A DNA stretch of 64,000 nt, from the NCBI RefSeq assembly GCF_000002995.4, contig NW_025062476.1:8988501-9052500 (forward strand), given 5' to 3'. Of this stretch, positions 25,899 through 39,187 are shown in pieces. This stretch comes from Brugia malayi (taxonomy: Eukaryota > Nematoda > Chromadorea > Rhabditida > Onchocercidae). Below the pieces are notes generated by a model that did not search any database, was not told the origin of the DNA, and was given only the letters and a program-made list of their open reading frames with translations. Both the position numbers and the translations under genes were made by a program. The stretch's first letter is position 1, and every line of letters begins with the position of its first letter.

Positions 25899-26515
25899 GT
25901 TTATTCTAGTGAGAGAATAGTCAATAACAACGAACCTGAAGTTCTTATTTTTTATTACGAATCATTCCATGCGACATAATGAAGCGGAAATGATTTCGTG
26001 AAACTGTTAAGATTAAAATTAACACCCCAACCCTCAAACCCTCCATTCAAAATCTTTGAATTCTACGAGCAGAACATCGGACCACAATCGCTAAATATTT
26101 CTTTTATGATAATATACTTCAATTTACCGTGGAGAATGCCATTTTAAAAGTTTGTAATGACAAGATAACCGTACATTTTTACTGTTTATTTTTCAATTTA
26201 ACGAAAGACACTTTAAAATCTAAAAATTTAAAGAGGCAATACAATGTAAACGAGCTATTTTAAATTAAGAAACAAACAAGATGTTACCAAATTTTTGACA
26301 AAATGCAATTCAGATTAATGAAACAACATAAAACAGCAAAACCAAATAAGCACTTAGCCAAATGGAACTGACATGCTTTTCGTAAAACTTTCAGTAGAAT
26401 ACAAATGACCCCAAATTGCATTTCCGGGTAATAACTTTTGATGGCGAAGATACTTCAATCATACGATTATATGAGTTTCTTGACTAAAAATCAAAAAAGT
26501 TTACTTCATCAAATA

Positions 26516-29500
26516 TCACGAAGTTATTGAGGGAACGGCATCCGAAAAAGATAAATTTTCGGATGGTTTTTTCTTTTGTGCCGTACAGCCAAGGGTATCA
26601 ACAAATTTTCGTGCAAGTGTGTCTTCTTGAACATGTCTTTTCAAAGACCGCTGCATTATTTCGATAATTTCTTTCGAGAAAACTGCTCGTAATACCGGGA
26701 TAAGTTTTGCTGAGAGTTTCAAGTCGCTTGGTGTAACAATCATATTATCCATCGCGATAGTTACATTGCCCGCTTTTTCGATATAATCTGGTAATGGTGG
26801 TACCTAAAATTCGGCATAATTATTAGTTTGTGATTTTTTTTCAGTGCGGTTTTTTAGAATTCACTAATATTTAGTTTGAATTTTTTGATTTTCGCAAGTT
26901 TTCATTCAGTTTTTTTGCAGTTTCACAGGGAGAAATGGATAACGCAAACCTTCGGATATTTCGCACTAAAATGTGTTAGTACCAAATTCTTTGCACCCAT
27001 CCGTGCAGCAACATCGAAAGCTTGCTTCATTGTACTGTGTTTCTTATATAGAGCATGTGCCTGAATCTAAGAATAATTACAAATTCAAGTCTTGAAATTA
27101 ACATAAAGAACGATGGAAAGACAAAACCAATTCTAAGCTCCTTCTACAAGGTGCTTTGATTATCAAAATGAAAAACAACCTCTTCATCATCCCCAAAAGT
27201 TGATTCATGAACAAGAACTAGTGCATCTTTTCCATGATTTACAAGCTGCTCACAAGGCATTGTGTCACCGGAAAAAACAAATTTTTGGTTTTTTAGATCT
27301 GTAAATATATAACCAACAGCAGTTCTTGCATGATTCACCTGAAATGATAAGTATTTCCGTTAAATTTTGGACATTTATAAAATGAATGAAAGTCACAAAA
27401 AACACAACAATTCATTCAAAAATTTCTATTATTCATCACACATACGTCTTCGATGATCCATTCATCACTGATGTATGTGATGAATAACAGAAGTTTTTCA
27501 CAACTGATGAATGTAAAGATGAAAAGCTTGACAAACGGATTGCTTGGAAGCCAGAAATATAAAAACAACCAAAAAATCACCTTAACCGCAATAACACTTT
27601 TAAATCCAAGTTTTTCTATATCTATAATTTCAGGAGGTATTTCACCAGTCAAATCGACTGCCTCTATCGGACCTCCTTTCTGTTGAGAAAGTCTGCAAAT
27701 CAAATTAATAATTCAGTAGAAAATACGTTAAGCAATTTCATCTAACAAATTTTTTACAACAATCTGATCTTCTTCTTCTCCATACATTCCAAAAATTTTA
27801 AATTTGCATTTCAAAACAAATGTCTTTCACTATGAACTTTGTATTAAAACTTACGTCCACAATATTTTAGAGATGTTCACAATATGCATATCCCGCGTAT
27901 AATTACCAAAGCTACGATCAACATCACGGAAAACTTTCAAAACGTGGTTCCCACCAGCCACAATTAACGGCTTGTAAGTCATGCCTACGAATTACCAATA
28001 CAACAGAAAATTTACAAGACATTCCAAACAATAAAAATAAGCATTAATATTTAAGAAGTCAAACATAAGGTGCACCTCTTTTCATAAACAATTCTTTTCG
28101 ACACTGAACAATAGTGAAAATTCCATGGTAGTGATCCTGATGACCATGTGTAATGAAAACTGCACTTAATTTCAGTAACAAATCTTCACAAGCTACATCA
28201 CCGAATAAAGTGCGTAACTGACCTGGAAGCGTACAGTTTAACACTTCATTCGAATAGAATTTTGAAACTTCTATAGTCAGCTGCTTACTACTTCAATATT
28301 CAATCGCAGATGAAATTATCAGAAAATGAGAAAATAATCCGGAATTCGTATGGTACAATAACATGTAATAGGCAGAGTTAAATCTCAAACTGTAAAAAAT
28401 TTTTAATCACATAGCATTGGGTTTCGCTACCAAAGAAATAATTAAAAACTAACCATATGATCCTTCGCCACAGTCAACGAATATACAAAAATTCTCGTTA
28501 AACTGAAGAAAATATGCACTGACATTACGGAAATTTGTAGGCACGGCTGATGATGTGCCAAGAAAACAAATCCTAGGCCAATTGTCCTCGTTTGCTAGCA
28601 GATTTGATGCTAAGAAATTTAAATTTGTGTTGTGCTTAACTATTGGCCATTCAGATTTTTAGAAGAAAATTATTCCACCAAAATACAAGCAGTTAACTTT
28701 GGAAGCTTTTAAAGCAAATTGTGCTCACACGTATGAATAATGCTACATTCGTAATAAAAAAGTGCATAACCATCCGCCTACATCTGACATTCCATTAAAT
28801 AAAGATAAACAAATTTTTAAAAAAATAAAAAAAACTAAAAAATCAAGCAAATGATAACCTACTGCGCCTGAATAAATTAATAGATTCAGAAGTTGCCGAG
28901 TCTTCTTTGAGTTGCAGCAACAAATCAGTAAGGACTAACGATACATTGGGCGGTGCTAAATCTAAATTGACAGGCCTGCGCAAAAAATACCGCTGAAATG
29001 GCCTAACATAGAGACAGTTGCCGCTCTTTTCGCAATCATCATCCTACAAGTTTAAGATATAATTTGGAAATCGAAGACACTAACAATTCTGAAATGGAGA
29101 AAATAAAAAGATACACGTCATTTACTTTTTTTTTTTCAAAGTGCCGGTAGGGCACTTCTAGCAGAAATGATGAATAAACATTAAGAATTTCTAAATTCAA
29201 AGGCCTTCTATGATTTCACTGGAAATTTTCTACAAGAAAGGACAAAAAATGTATCACACAAACATCAAAAAAATACTTTGACATTCTTACAATCACTTAC
29301 CTGTTGTATAATACCATTGAATCCTTTTGGATATAGAAGAGGAAATAACTTTGGACAAATATGATTCAAGATAACATTGATACGATAAACTGCTTCCATG
29401 TGAGGCAAGCATGGACCGCTGCCATTCACAATGATATGCTCCACGCTATGTCCAAATGAAGCCATCCAAGATTTGTATTCATCATTATTCAGCACTGAAT

Positions 29501-32474
29501 TTTTAGTGAAATGAACGACATACCGTAGACTTCTGTCTCGGTTGTTATAGCCCTGCAAAAATAATTATTGAAAAATACAGAAAAAGCAAAATCACGTAAA
29601 TACATTAAAAGCATTATGAAACAATAAATAAAAGACTAACAAAATAAAAGATAAGTAGAAATTCGATGAGCCAAAAATCTAAAAAACTTACTCGAAGTAA
29701 AGTATTATTTTGCAATGACTGAAGCTTTTTTAGATCACTGCACTCAACAATAAGGCAAGCATATAGTGGTTTAGCCTTTAAATCGCTTAAGACTTCTTCT
29801 GCCTGTAGTAAGACCTCATTAATTTGTCATTCTATATTGTTAATGATCAAATTTCCAGTTTCAATTCATATTTTGTTTCTGATTCTCTTAATATTTCTGA
29901 TATCTCACTAAATTAAAAGTATTGTGGCAGTAAGAGTAAACTGCTAATAACATCTCATACAAAACGCTTATCAAACAAAAATCTTTTTTTCAAAAAAAAA
30001 ACCATATTAGAAGATAACTGAATTAACAAAAGCTTCGTAACAATAATGGATCTAGATCATGTCTCAGATTCTCAGCATCTCAATTCTCATTCTACATTTA
30101 CTTTAAAAAATTCACTTGTTTACTTTTTACACTGCACATGCAAATTTGGAAAAAGCATTTTTTAAAAAATAATCCTATCTCATAAATATGTTTACTGTTT
30201 CGTTACAAAAGACTGGAATTTTTATAATAGAATAAAAAAGATCAAAAAACAAACTTTAACAAAACGCCCATCGGATAACGTTATATTTTCCCCATCTTTT
30301 AGCTGCTTCATATGAGGACCACTAGGGATTTTTAGCTTCTTGATTTTTTGGATATCCAAGGACCTTTGTGGTGGCTTCAGTTCAACCAAAAAAGCTATAT
30401 CCAACTCAAAAAAATTCTCAATTTTTTTGGGGTATTATTATTATTGTTCAGCACAAAATTATTCACCTCATTTCTAAGCGTAATTTGTCTCAATGCAAAC
30501 CTTTTCTTGCATTGATCGCTGAGGAGTAGAAAATGTTGACACTGGTATAAAATGTACGGTCAGTGCATCGTCTGAGTAGAAACCGCAGCTAAGGGGACGC
30601 TCTTCCACATGCAAGTCGAATTATTCATTTAAAGGTCAATAAATTCTTCAATAAACGAGAAAATATTGAATGCAATCCATACAGAGTCAAAAAAGTTATA
30701 TAACAAATGATTATGAATCTCAAATCTTTTTCCTCATTGTTATAGAATAAGTAATCCCACTATGAGAACTGTTCTAATTCCAACAACGGTAAGGCTTCAA
30801 ATCGAATAAATCATTTAAAAAAATGATACTTTAGTAGTCACAGATGACGGGAAATCAGCATCGGTATAATCATTTTGGGACTCAAAATACTTCATCTTGT
30901 TATGAGAACCATGTAGCCTGATAATTCGCTCTAGTTTAGATGACGATGAAGCCACTGGTGTTTTGAGCAATCCTGATACACCGGCAAAATGTTCCCAAGT
31001 ATCTCAAAAATTTGCGTGAAAATTATTAATGCCAGTTCAAATGTACTTTAGTTAGACTACTTAAATTTGATGCAGCATACCGACTGAAGCTCCCACATAA
31101 TGTGAACAGATTAAAAATTTTTCGGAACATCTAAGCTAAGCTAAAGCTAAACTAGTTTACTAGAAATTCCAGGTAAATTACCTCGTGTAAAGAAAATATC
31201 AGTAAGATTGATAGCTTTCAAGCGATTTGCAGCCAGGAATCGTGAAGTGCCTTCTGGACAGTTAAACAAATAATCCTTGTAATTAGTATGGATAACGACA
31301 CATGGCCTAAGGTGAGCTGTGCCATTGCTTATAATCTGCAACAAAATTTAACAAAACGTTTTACTGCAGTTAAAAACACTGTAAATAGAATTCTCTACAA
31401 TTCTGCGCTGTCCCTGTTGTCCCGCTTATAAGCTATTAGTTATTCAGATTCTCGACTTTCTAGGAAACAAACCTCGATTGATACACTAGATGGAATTGCT
31501 GGAGTTACTTTTGCTTTGTTCATTTGTTGTATGTCGGCCAGTTCTTGAGTTAAGATTTCCACAGAGGCCAATGCTTTTTTACTAAGATAGGTGCTGTTAC
31601 TATGTCTAGAAAACCATGACAGTTATAAGAATATTGAGAAATCTATTCCCAATAGAGTTAGATGCAGTCAGTTACCTATGTCACAAAATACTTCTTCATG
31701 AATACCTGGAAAGATATTTCCTGTATTCGCTGATTCGTCGATTCAGCGCTTGAATAATTTCTTCAGTATCCCGTTCTTTTTTAGCTGGAAGCAATATATA
31801 CATAATTTTGAAGCGGGATATACTAAGTAAGTTTTTCACCTTACAGCCTTTGAAATCCTTTCCTAAATATTTAGTATTCTTGATCTATATTCAGCTTGGC
31901 TTTCAGTGAAAAATTTTAATCCGCAACTATTCATTAATGTTCAGTGGACAAAAGACCTGAAAGGTATTTCTTTTGAAATAACAGGATATCGTAGCTGAGA
32001 AGTCGGAAAGAAATTGTTTTTTCCAACAAGAAAATGGTTCGTCCAGCTAACATTCATCGGTGGAAGATGTCAACCAAATACTTCCAACTGAAACTGAGAT
32101 TTTATTTCTAAAGAGGAAAGTTCGACATTAAATCAAACGAAAACACCTTTTACTTCAGTAAACTTTGATTATTAATACCTGAGGGATGCAGCACTGAATT
32201 CAAAGATAGTAAAATCGAAGAACTAAGCCTGGAAATAGAAATGTACCTATTATAATAGTCTCCAAAAATCACTGGAATAACTTCACAACGAATCAAATTA
32301 TCACAATGAATGATCACAGATGCCTTATTCCACCCATAAATGCAACCAACAAACAAATTAGCGTCCAAACAATAGAAAGAAAGCACTAGTAGAGGCGAGA
32401 AAAGAGACAAAATCGCTGTCCGTTATATCTCACTGTTACCGGTATGCAAACTGCAGTCTCAGCAATATCACCAT
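26516..32474 (-). CDS. hoe-1: Ribonuclease Z, long form (ELAC2-like), 18 exons, 839 aa
   Basis: This endonuclease removes the 3' trailer from nuclear and mitochondrial pre-tRNAs. Exons are 32440..32474, 32179..32228, 31706..31784, 31473..31605, 31182..31335, 30830..31002, 30501..30599, 30255..30404, 29692..29802, 29301..29552, 28863..29043, 28454..28609, 28076..28222, 27855..27984, 27581..27692, 27180..27338, 26950..27060 and 26516..26803, 2520 nt in frame. The amino half has the inactive beta-lactamase copy (YLFNCPEGTSRFLAANRL, LTDIFFTR). The carboxyl half is catalytic: CFLGTSSAVPTNFRNVSAYF, FVDCGEGSYG, the zinc motif FITHGHQDHYHG at about residues 547-558, FSGDTMPCE, LVHESTFGDDEE, HSTMKQAF and LTHFSAKYPK. 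The N-terminus MVILLRLQFAYRLSSSI looks like a mitochondrial presequence. The acceptor at 30599 is weak and was fixed by phase. Confidence 0.93.
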
Positions 32475-32762
32475 ATTTTCATTTCAAGAAGAATCGTGAT
32501 TTCATGACTGGAGAGGTCTTAATCTTTGCTGTTTTGCATGAATATTCCTTCAATACACCATCAAGATTTGAAAGGAATTATTTCCTTTTTCCCTTCACAA
32601 ATCGCACCTGCTCATTCTTATCCATTCTTTTGTACAGATATCATGCTGATTCGTTTAAGATTCATTTATTTTTGCTTAAATTAGATTTATACAAGGAAAT
32701 CATTTTCTAGAACTTATTTTCTGGTAGTTATCATATCACAATCAGAACTGTGGCATGTATTA

Positions 32763-34894
32763 TTAAGCCTTTGGTTCTACGTTTATTTCTTTATCTGCTT
32801 TATCAACCACTTCCTTTCTTGGCGGAGATTGTGCAGCTGTCGGTGCACCCATAACAGTACTCTTGTATTGACTTAAAAGGTCTGCTCCATGTTCATCGCT
32901 TTCCATGACTGGAGTTGGTTTTTCCCAATCATATGGATATTCCTGAAATAGATAGAAGTATAAGTTTAAATCTTACTCGGGCTCAAAAGTTTTACACTTG
33001 TTTTTTCGAAGGAATCTCATCGCTCAAATTCAACTCAAGATAATAAATTCGTCGAACCTGACTCCTAGTATCCTGAATAGCATTACGCATCAAACTATAA
33101 ATCTTGTCATAATCGGGTGTATCGAAAAATTTCGTCTTATCGCATATTTGGAGTATCTCAATGTATTTTCTTGGACAACCGCCGAACAATTTTTTTATGC
33201 CTTTGTCTTTGCGACACTGCTTTTTGGATACGCCGATGGCGTTGATTTCCTAAAATTGATAAACAGTCGCTTGTTTATTTATTCCTCACAATCTGCTCAT
33301 TAACTACTTCGTGCGCAAAATGTTTCACGGGTGAAGGATTTGAAACTGTAGCACTTGTTTCATCGCTAGAAATGAACTATGACGAAGTTTCTTTCCACCA
33401 TGTGAAATGCTTGCAGCAGTACTGATTTCAACTACTGTCTTTTCTCAGCCTCCAAGTATTTCTAGTATTCTTAGAAATTAGCACTCCACCTATTTTTACT
33501 TTCATATGAAGAATTGTTATTTCCGATTATTATTTTAATGAATTTCTTTTTTATTTGATCGAACCCTTATTTTACTGAAGATTTTTAACGGTGTTTGCCA
33601 CCTATAACCTATAAGCTTCCAGGTCTTCAGAAATCATTCACTGCTCCCTAATAACTTAATTAAGCAGGATTTATTACTACATAAAACTATTCAATTATCA
33701 CCGTCATATTCCTCCAAGGTAGCTTCCCATTGGTGAGCTCGACCACCATATACAACCATGATTCTACATCATCTTTCCGACACAGTTCACGTAATATATG
33801 AGCCGATAACGGAGCATACTTTACAGTACCCCGAAATCCAGTTAGTGCGCGAGGATTTCTCATCGTGCCATCTTCATGGATATACAGTCGAGCCATACCA
33901 AAATCAAGGACATATACCTGGAGCATTTTTTGTCTGAATCAATCAATAATCTTAAATTCTGAGGATGAGATACGAATGAGGTGTTCTATCATTGGCAATA
34001 TTGTACAACAATCGTATTCTTTCTCTAGCAAAGATGCAAAAAGCTAATAAATTATGAAGTATCCAGGATTACTGAATCTTTCTCAGTATCACAGCTTCCT
34101 TGAATTGTTATTTTCTGATATATATTATAAATCTCAAGAGTTGAGAAATTTTTAGAAAGCAATACGTTTCTTAGTTCTTTGACTTCGGGTCTACCGATGG
34201 CGAAATTGCCTGGCTTGACATCGCGATGCAAATAGCCAATGTTATGCAAATCTTCCAGTGCTTCCAAACACTTAATGCCAACACTGATGGCTGTACCCAA
34301 TGAAAATTTCTTGTTTTGAGCTTCTAGTCGCAATTCCTGCATTATTTCAGGTGTTGTTAGAATTAATTTTACTGTATCTGTTGTTTTATAATACATATTA
34401 TTACGTATGTCGATTTTTCATTACGCAATTGCTAAAAGCTTTCATCTTTGTCCGCTTAATCAGCAATTTAAAATAAACCGTTGACCTGGAGGGATTTTCC
34501 AACCATAGTCATAACAATGTAGAAAAAATCTTTGTGTCTGCCTTTGTCCTCAATGGTACAAAAATGTCGTAGGCGATCTTGCTCCTTCAATTTACTCAGC
34601 ACCGTTAGCTCCATTTTCAAGAAGCCAACTTTTTCATGGACACTTTCTACCTAAATGTTGTTAAGATTAATTTTCTTCTAAATGGCTTTTTAATTTGAAT
34701 TAATCAAAATGTTTACAAAACAGCTATTCAAAATCTTAATTGATCCTGTATAAAAAAGCAAATACCTTAAGTGCATATTTTTTGTTATCCTTGGAACAAA
34801 CGTATACAGCACCAAAAGCACCTTCTCCAAGTTTCCCATCAATCTTCCATCCTTCCACAATGCTTCCAATTTCAAGTTGTACTAATTCTCCCAT
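32763..34894 (-). CDS. TTBK-type protein kinase (CK1 superfamily), 6 exons, 350 aa
   Basis: This is a Ser/Thr kinase of the tau-tubulin kinase-like branch, which is expanded in nematodes; its substrates are unknown. Exons are 34766..34894, 34486..34650, 34166..34336, 33702..33917, 33058..33249 and 32763..32942, 1053 nt in frame. The glycine loop is LGEGAFGAVY and the ATP-anchoring lysine lies in KYALK. The catalytic loop YLHRDVKPGNFAIGR is the TTBK hallmark, and DFGMARLY is the metal site. GFRGTVKYAPLSAH and KDDVESWLYMVVEL cover the activation and APE-equivalent region. A C-terminal YPYDWE motif is also typical of the family. All catalytic residues look intact. The first Met begins MGELVQLEIG directly before the kinase domain. 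Its stop is only 289 bp from the RNase Z start on the same strand. Confidence 0.94.
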
Positions 34895-37800
34895 CTAATT
34901 CCAACGGCCTTCATAAACTTTTTCCTTTTAAAATCAATGGTTTGAAAGGATGAAATGGTATGTATGCAATACTTTCTAATTAATATTGCTATGGATTCGT
35001 TACACTCCAGACTTACCGTCTTCTTGCAACTGAATAAATTAACAATGGATTGCTAAATCTAATATCAGACTTTCATACCAATTTTTGTAAATTCAGTGCT
35101 TAAATTTTATTACTAAAAATCTTTAGGAATTTGAATAACTACTATTAGGAATATTTTGCCTTAATATTCAGCTCGCTTTGATAATAATTACAGTGATTAC
35201 TGCCAGTGATTCTACTGTTATTAATAAACTTAATTTGAAAATTTGAATTGATCATCTCAAATATTTCATAATTTCTATTTCCCACTTTGTCATATTTCTA
35301 TTTTTTCAGTTTTATCTTTTTTGTGATTAAAAATATCGGTAATCTTTGATTTTTGAAAATACATTATGGTTTTTACTGCGATATGTTACATTTTGTGCTT
35401 TTTATTCTTTCCCGTCAAAAAGTATTCTTTTCAGTTTGAATTGTTAAAATCTTTCATGCCTAAAATTTCCCTTTCATCGAGTGATTGATTGTAAAATCAG
35501 AGGATTAAACAATTTTGTAGCTCTTTTAAACTTTACAATAGGAAGAGAAATATGATCCCGATATGCATCCTCGATTTAGCACATTCTCTTCATTGCATTT
35601 GACATTTCAGCAACTCGTAATTCTAAAATACTTTAATTGGGAAGGTTGTGCTGAAACTGCGCACATCACACCGATACGTATTGCTGAAACTAGAACCTCG
35701 GACCATCGGTTACAATGTAAGAAGGAGGGAAAGATTATCAGATATGTATGCATCAAAGGAAAACCGATAAATTAAATTTTTAGAGATTTGAATTTTTTGT
35801 CCCTCGTTTTTTTAATTGATGAAATTGGTCCCGGCTCCGATTTTAAAATGAATTTAACTTTACCAAGCTAATTAAATTACCTATGACTAGCCACAATTTA
35901 TTAAATCATAGCCATACTTACTAAATCATATTAGAATAATGAAACTTAGGTGATACAAAAAGGACTAAATTGTATTCATCATATATTCGAGTACATTATT
36001 CCCTTCTCGAAGTTCAAACGATTTTGATTTTTTAAAAATTGATTTTTTTAATTCTATTTTGATGGAATACTGCAAGTAGAAACTCTATTTATGAAAACGA
36101 CATAAATCCTGGTTAGGAATATTCAACTGATTCACAAAAGCGAAAAGTTGATTACAACAAAAACCAGTTTGCAAGAATAACAATAAATATGTCAACCAGT
36201 AGGTGTTGAAATTCCAAACCGGAATAACGAGTAATGCTTATTTTGTGGTTTTTATTGAAGCTTAATTTGTAAGGATTATTTTCTTCACAATGATTCATTT
36301 GTTTGATTTAATTGCCTTTTCAACACATTCAAACTTATTTGTAGTGCGAAGATTTCCACACGTCATCACATTAGATTTGGGAGATTTTCCTTTCAAATGA
36401 TTGTCTCATATCGATAAAATTCAACAACAGGGTCAAAACAGATTTCGTTGCTGTAAACATTTAGAATGGATAATTTTAGAGAGGAATAGTGAAAACAGCC
36501 ATTTAGAATGTTTACAACAAATCCATACATCCACGAATCGAAATAGATTTGAAATAGGTGAACTGTAAAAACCGTTTCAGGGATAGAGATGATGAAGAAA
36601 AGGAAAGGTAAGCAAAACGATAGAATCCAAATTATTCTGTCGAACTAGATTTTACAATTCTATTCCCTATGAAATAAAATGCCATCAAAAATTTAAAAGC
36701 TGTACTAGAATACTCATGCGATATGAACGTTCACATTCAACTACTTGTTTCATTTTTCAGGAATTGACATTGAGTGGTCGGATTGGAACCAACAATTATT
36801 CCCTAGGACCATTTAACATCCAATAAGTATTATGGTAATCTCAAAATGGTCTTTCTTGGTGTGACTAAGATCTTATATTAGTGCAGTAATGATATACGAA
36901 GAATTCTGGACAATTTTTTTAAAGTTAAAATTTTTGAAATTACCAGTAAAGTAATTAATATTTTGTAAAACTGAGATTTATTATGAAATTATAAAAGATT
37001 TGTTGACCTAAAAGACTTACATGCTCATTGGGGAATGATAATTTGGAGTCCCGCAGCAAACACTGTCAGGACATTGATATTTTAGCACATAATTATAGTC
37101 CATTTGCTAAACGGACAGTCAAATCCAATAAAATTCCCTATCGATATTTCACTGACCTTTGTCAAACATTCCATATTGCAGCACATTTTTTTTTCCATGG
37201 AATGAACCAAATTTGATTAGAAAGTGTAATTATCCTTCTATTTCATCCTAGGCTGTTATTTCGAACGTTGCAACTATTATGCATGGCGAATACATGCAAT
37301 TATTTCAAGTTTGGTCAAATTAACATAATATAGAGTAATGCCTTATGATTTATGATTCCAAATCATCAAATCTTCGTTTCCAACGATTAAAAGAAAATTA
37401 TGTTGCAAGTTGCATAACATTAAGATGAGACCTCTGCGAGAACCAAGGAAATACTAAATAGCTACATCGATTACAGTCCATTTGCTTAAAATCTAAGTTA
37501 CTCACTCTGCACAACCTACTCAGCGTTGATCTGTTCCTGATTTAGTTCTTTTTTTTAACTATTTAACTGGGACATTTCAATTACTAATATGAAAGAATGT
37601 GGCATTTTTGTGCACACAGTTAGTTATATTTTTTCACTATTTTAACATGATTTTATACTAATAAAAAAAAAAAAAAAATGATTTTTTACTAATATTTTCG
37701 CTAATGAAATTGAGGAGTGAGAAGTAGAACTCAAAGTTAACTCAAAGTGCATTTTTACTTAAATAGTAAGTGTAGAAAGTAATATATCTGCATCTATTAT

Positions 37801-39187
37801 AAGCGATTATGTAAAATTCAATCCGTAATGAAGGGTGTGTCAAAAACCCCATATCGGATTCATTCTGGACTTCTAATGTTATACTCCACTCCAGCGTCTG
37901 ATTTCTTTCTTTTCCGAATCCATCTAATGAATGCTATTCTCATATTTTGGAAATTCAATTTGGTTCAGAGACAAAAGCTGGGACTCATTCTAATGCTGCA
38001 AATAAACAAAACTGAAAAACAGAACCACGCTATTCTCAGAGTCTTTTGCTAAGTCTACGTGGTAGATTTATAAACTTGAGATGTCCTGGAAACAACTCGA
38101 TATCACGTTAATTTGATAGTAGCAGAAGTTAATTTGATGTTGCGTTCCAGTATTGCTGATGCCTGCGTGATATAAATGAAAACACGAACAATTTAATGGT
38201 AAAAGAGAAGTGGGCTTTTGAAGAAAGGAACAGGATTTTCCAATCACCATGTTTCATTTCAAAAGCCATAAAATATGCAAATTCTTCACTGATACCATTC
38301 GTCTATCACACATTTTAGCAAATCATTGCCCTACGACAATACAATAAAAAAAGTTTGGTATTATAGTGTGATTACACATTTATAACATCAAATATTGAGA
38401 AAACTCATCTGACTTCTATTCGTAGAAATTTGCATCTTATATCACAAGAGGAGATTTCTTTTCGCCTTCAAAAAATTTTGCAAAGAAAAGTTTTTTGCCA
38501 AATAATTTTTAAAGTTTCACTTCTAATTTGTTACAGTTGTTATTTCATTAACTTACAATTTTTAAAATTAATAATCACAAGTTGAAAAACGAATTTTTTG
38601 AAATGTGTTGATGACAAGTCAGAAAACAAACTATTTGATATTTCCAGAATCATTTTGCATTGAACTTTATTAGAACTTAGACCAAAGTATTTAGTAGTTT
38701 TTATTCTATTTTAAAATGACTTCATTATTGGTTTCAACTTTAAGTAACAATTTCTTTTTTCATTTCATCGAATATAATTCCTTTTCATATATGCAATGAA
38801 CAAAGACTTCTCAGTTTTACCAGAATCTGTGCAAATAATATCTGAAAAAAGTTTGCAATAAACCACAAGCAACCATTTGATTTAACCTTTCCAATAAATA
38901 ATTACTTTAAGTATTTACTACTTTAAAAGAAAATGGTAATTTCAGAAATTGTTGATTCATCACATTCAAATGTTTACTTGTAAATTTTAATTATAAATAC
39001 AGCGATTCATTTAAGGACCGCCCTGCAAGCTGCTGGACAATAGATTGGTTAGATATGGGAAAGATTGTTGAAAATCGCATATAAATTGACGGCCTGCCTT
39101 TTCGACTAGCTATCTGTCCAGTTTTCCTTCTCGAATCTTTCCAATAGAAAACCCTCACTGTCACCAGAATAGTTGCAAATACGGACA
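34895..39187. other. 4.3 kb intergenic region without a supported gene
   Basis: AT-rich sequence between the divergently transcribed TTBK kinase and DB-module gene. ORFs at 35563-35775, 37028-37216, 37828-38052, 38068-38250 and 38991-39188 have no recognisable motif and no splice-consistent partner. An A tract (about 37662-37678) is present. I see nothing else to annotate. Confidence 0.45.

Noticed and set aside
32150..32410. 86-codon minus-strand ORF as the RNase Z N-terminus
   Set aside because: It has no ATG and would lack a start; exons 32440..32474 and 32179..32228 give an in-frame start and a presequence.
35563..35775. Plus-strand 70-codon ORF between the TTBK and DB-module genes
   Set aside because: No recognisable domain, signal peptide or matching exons were found.
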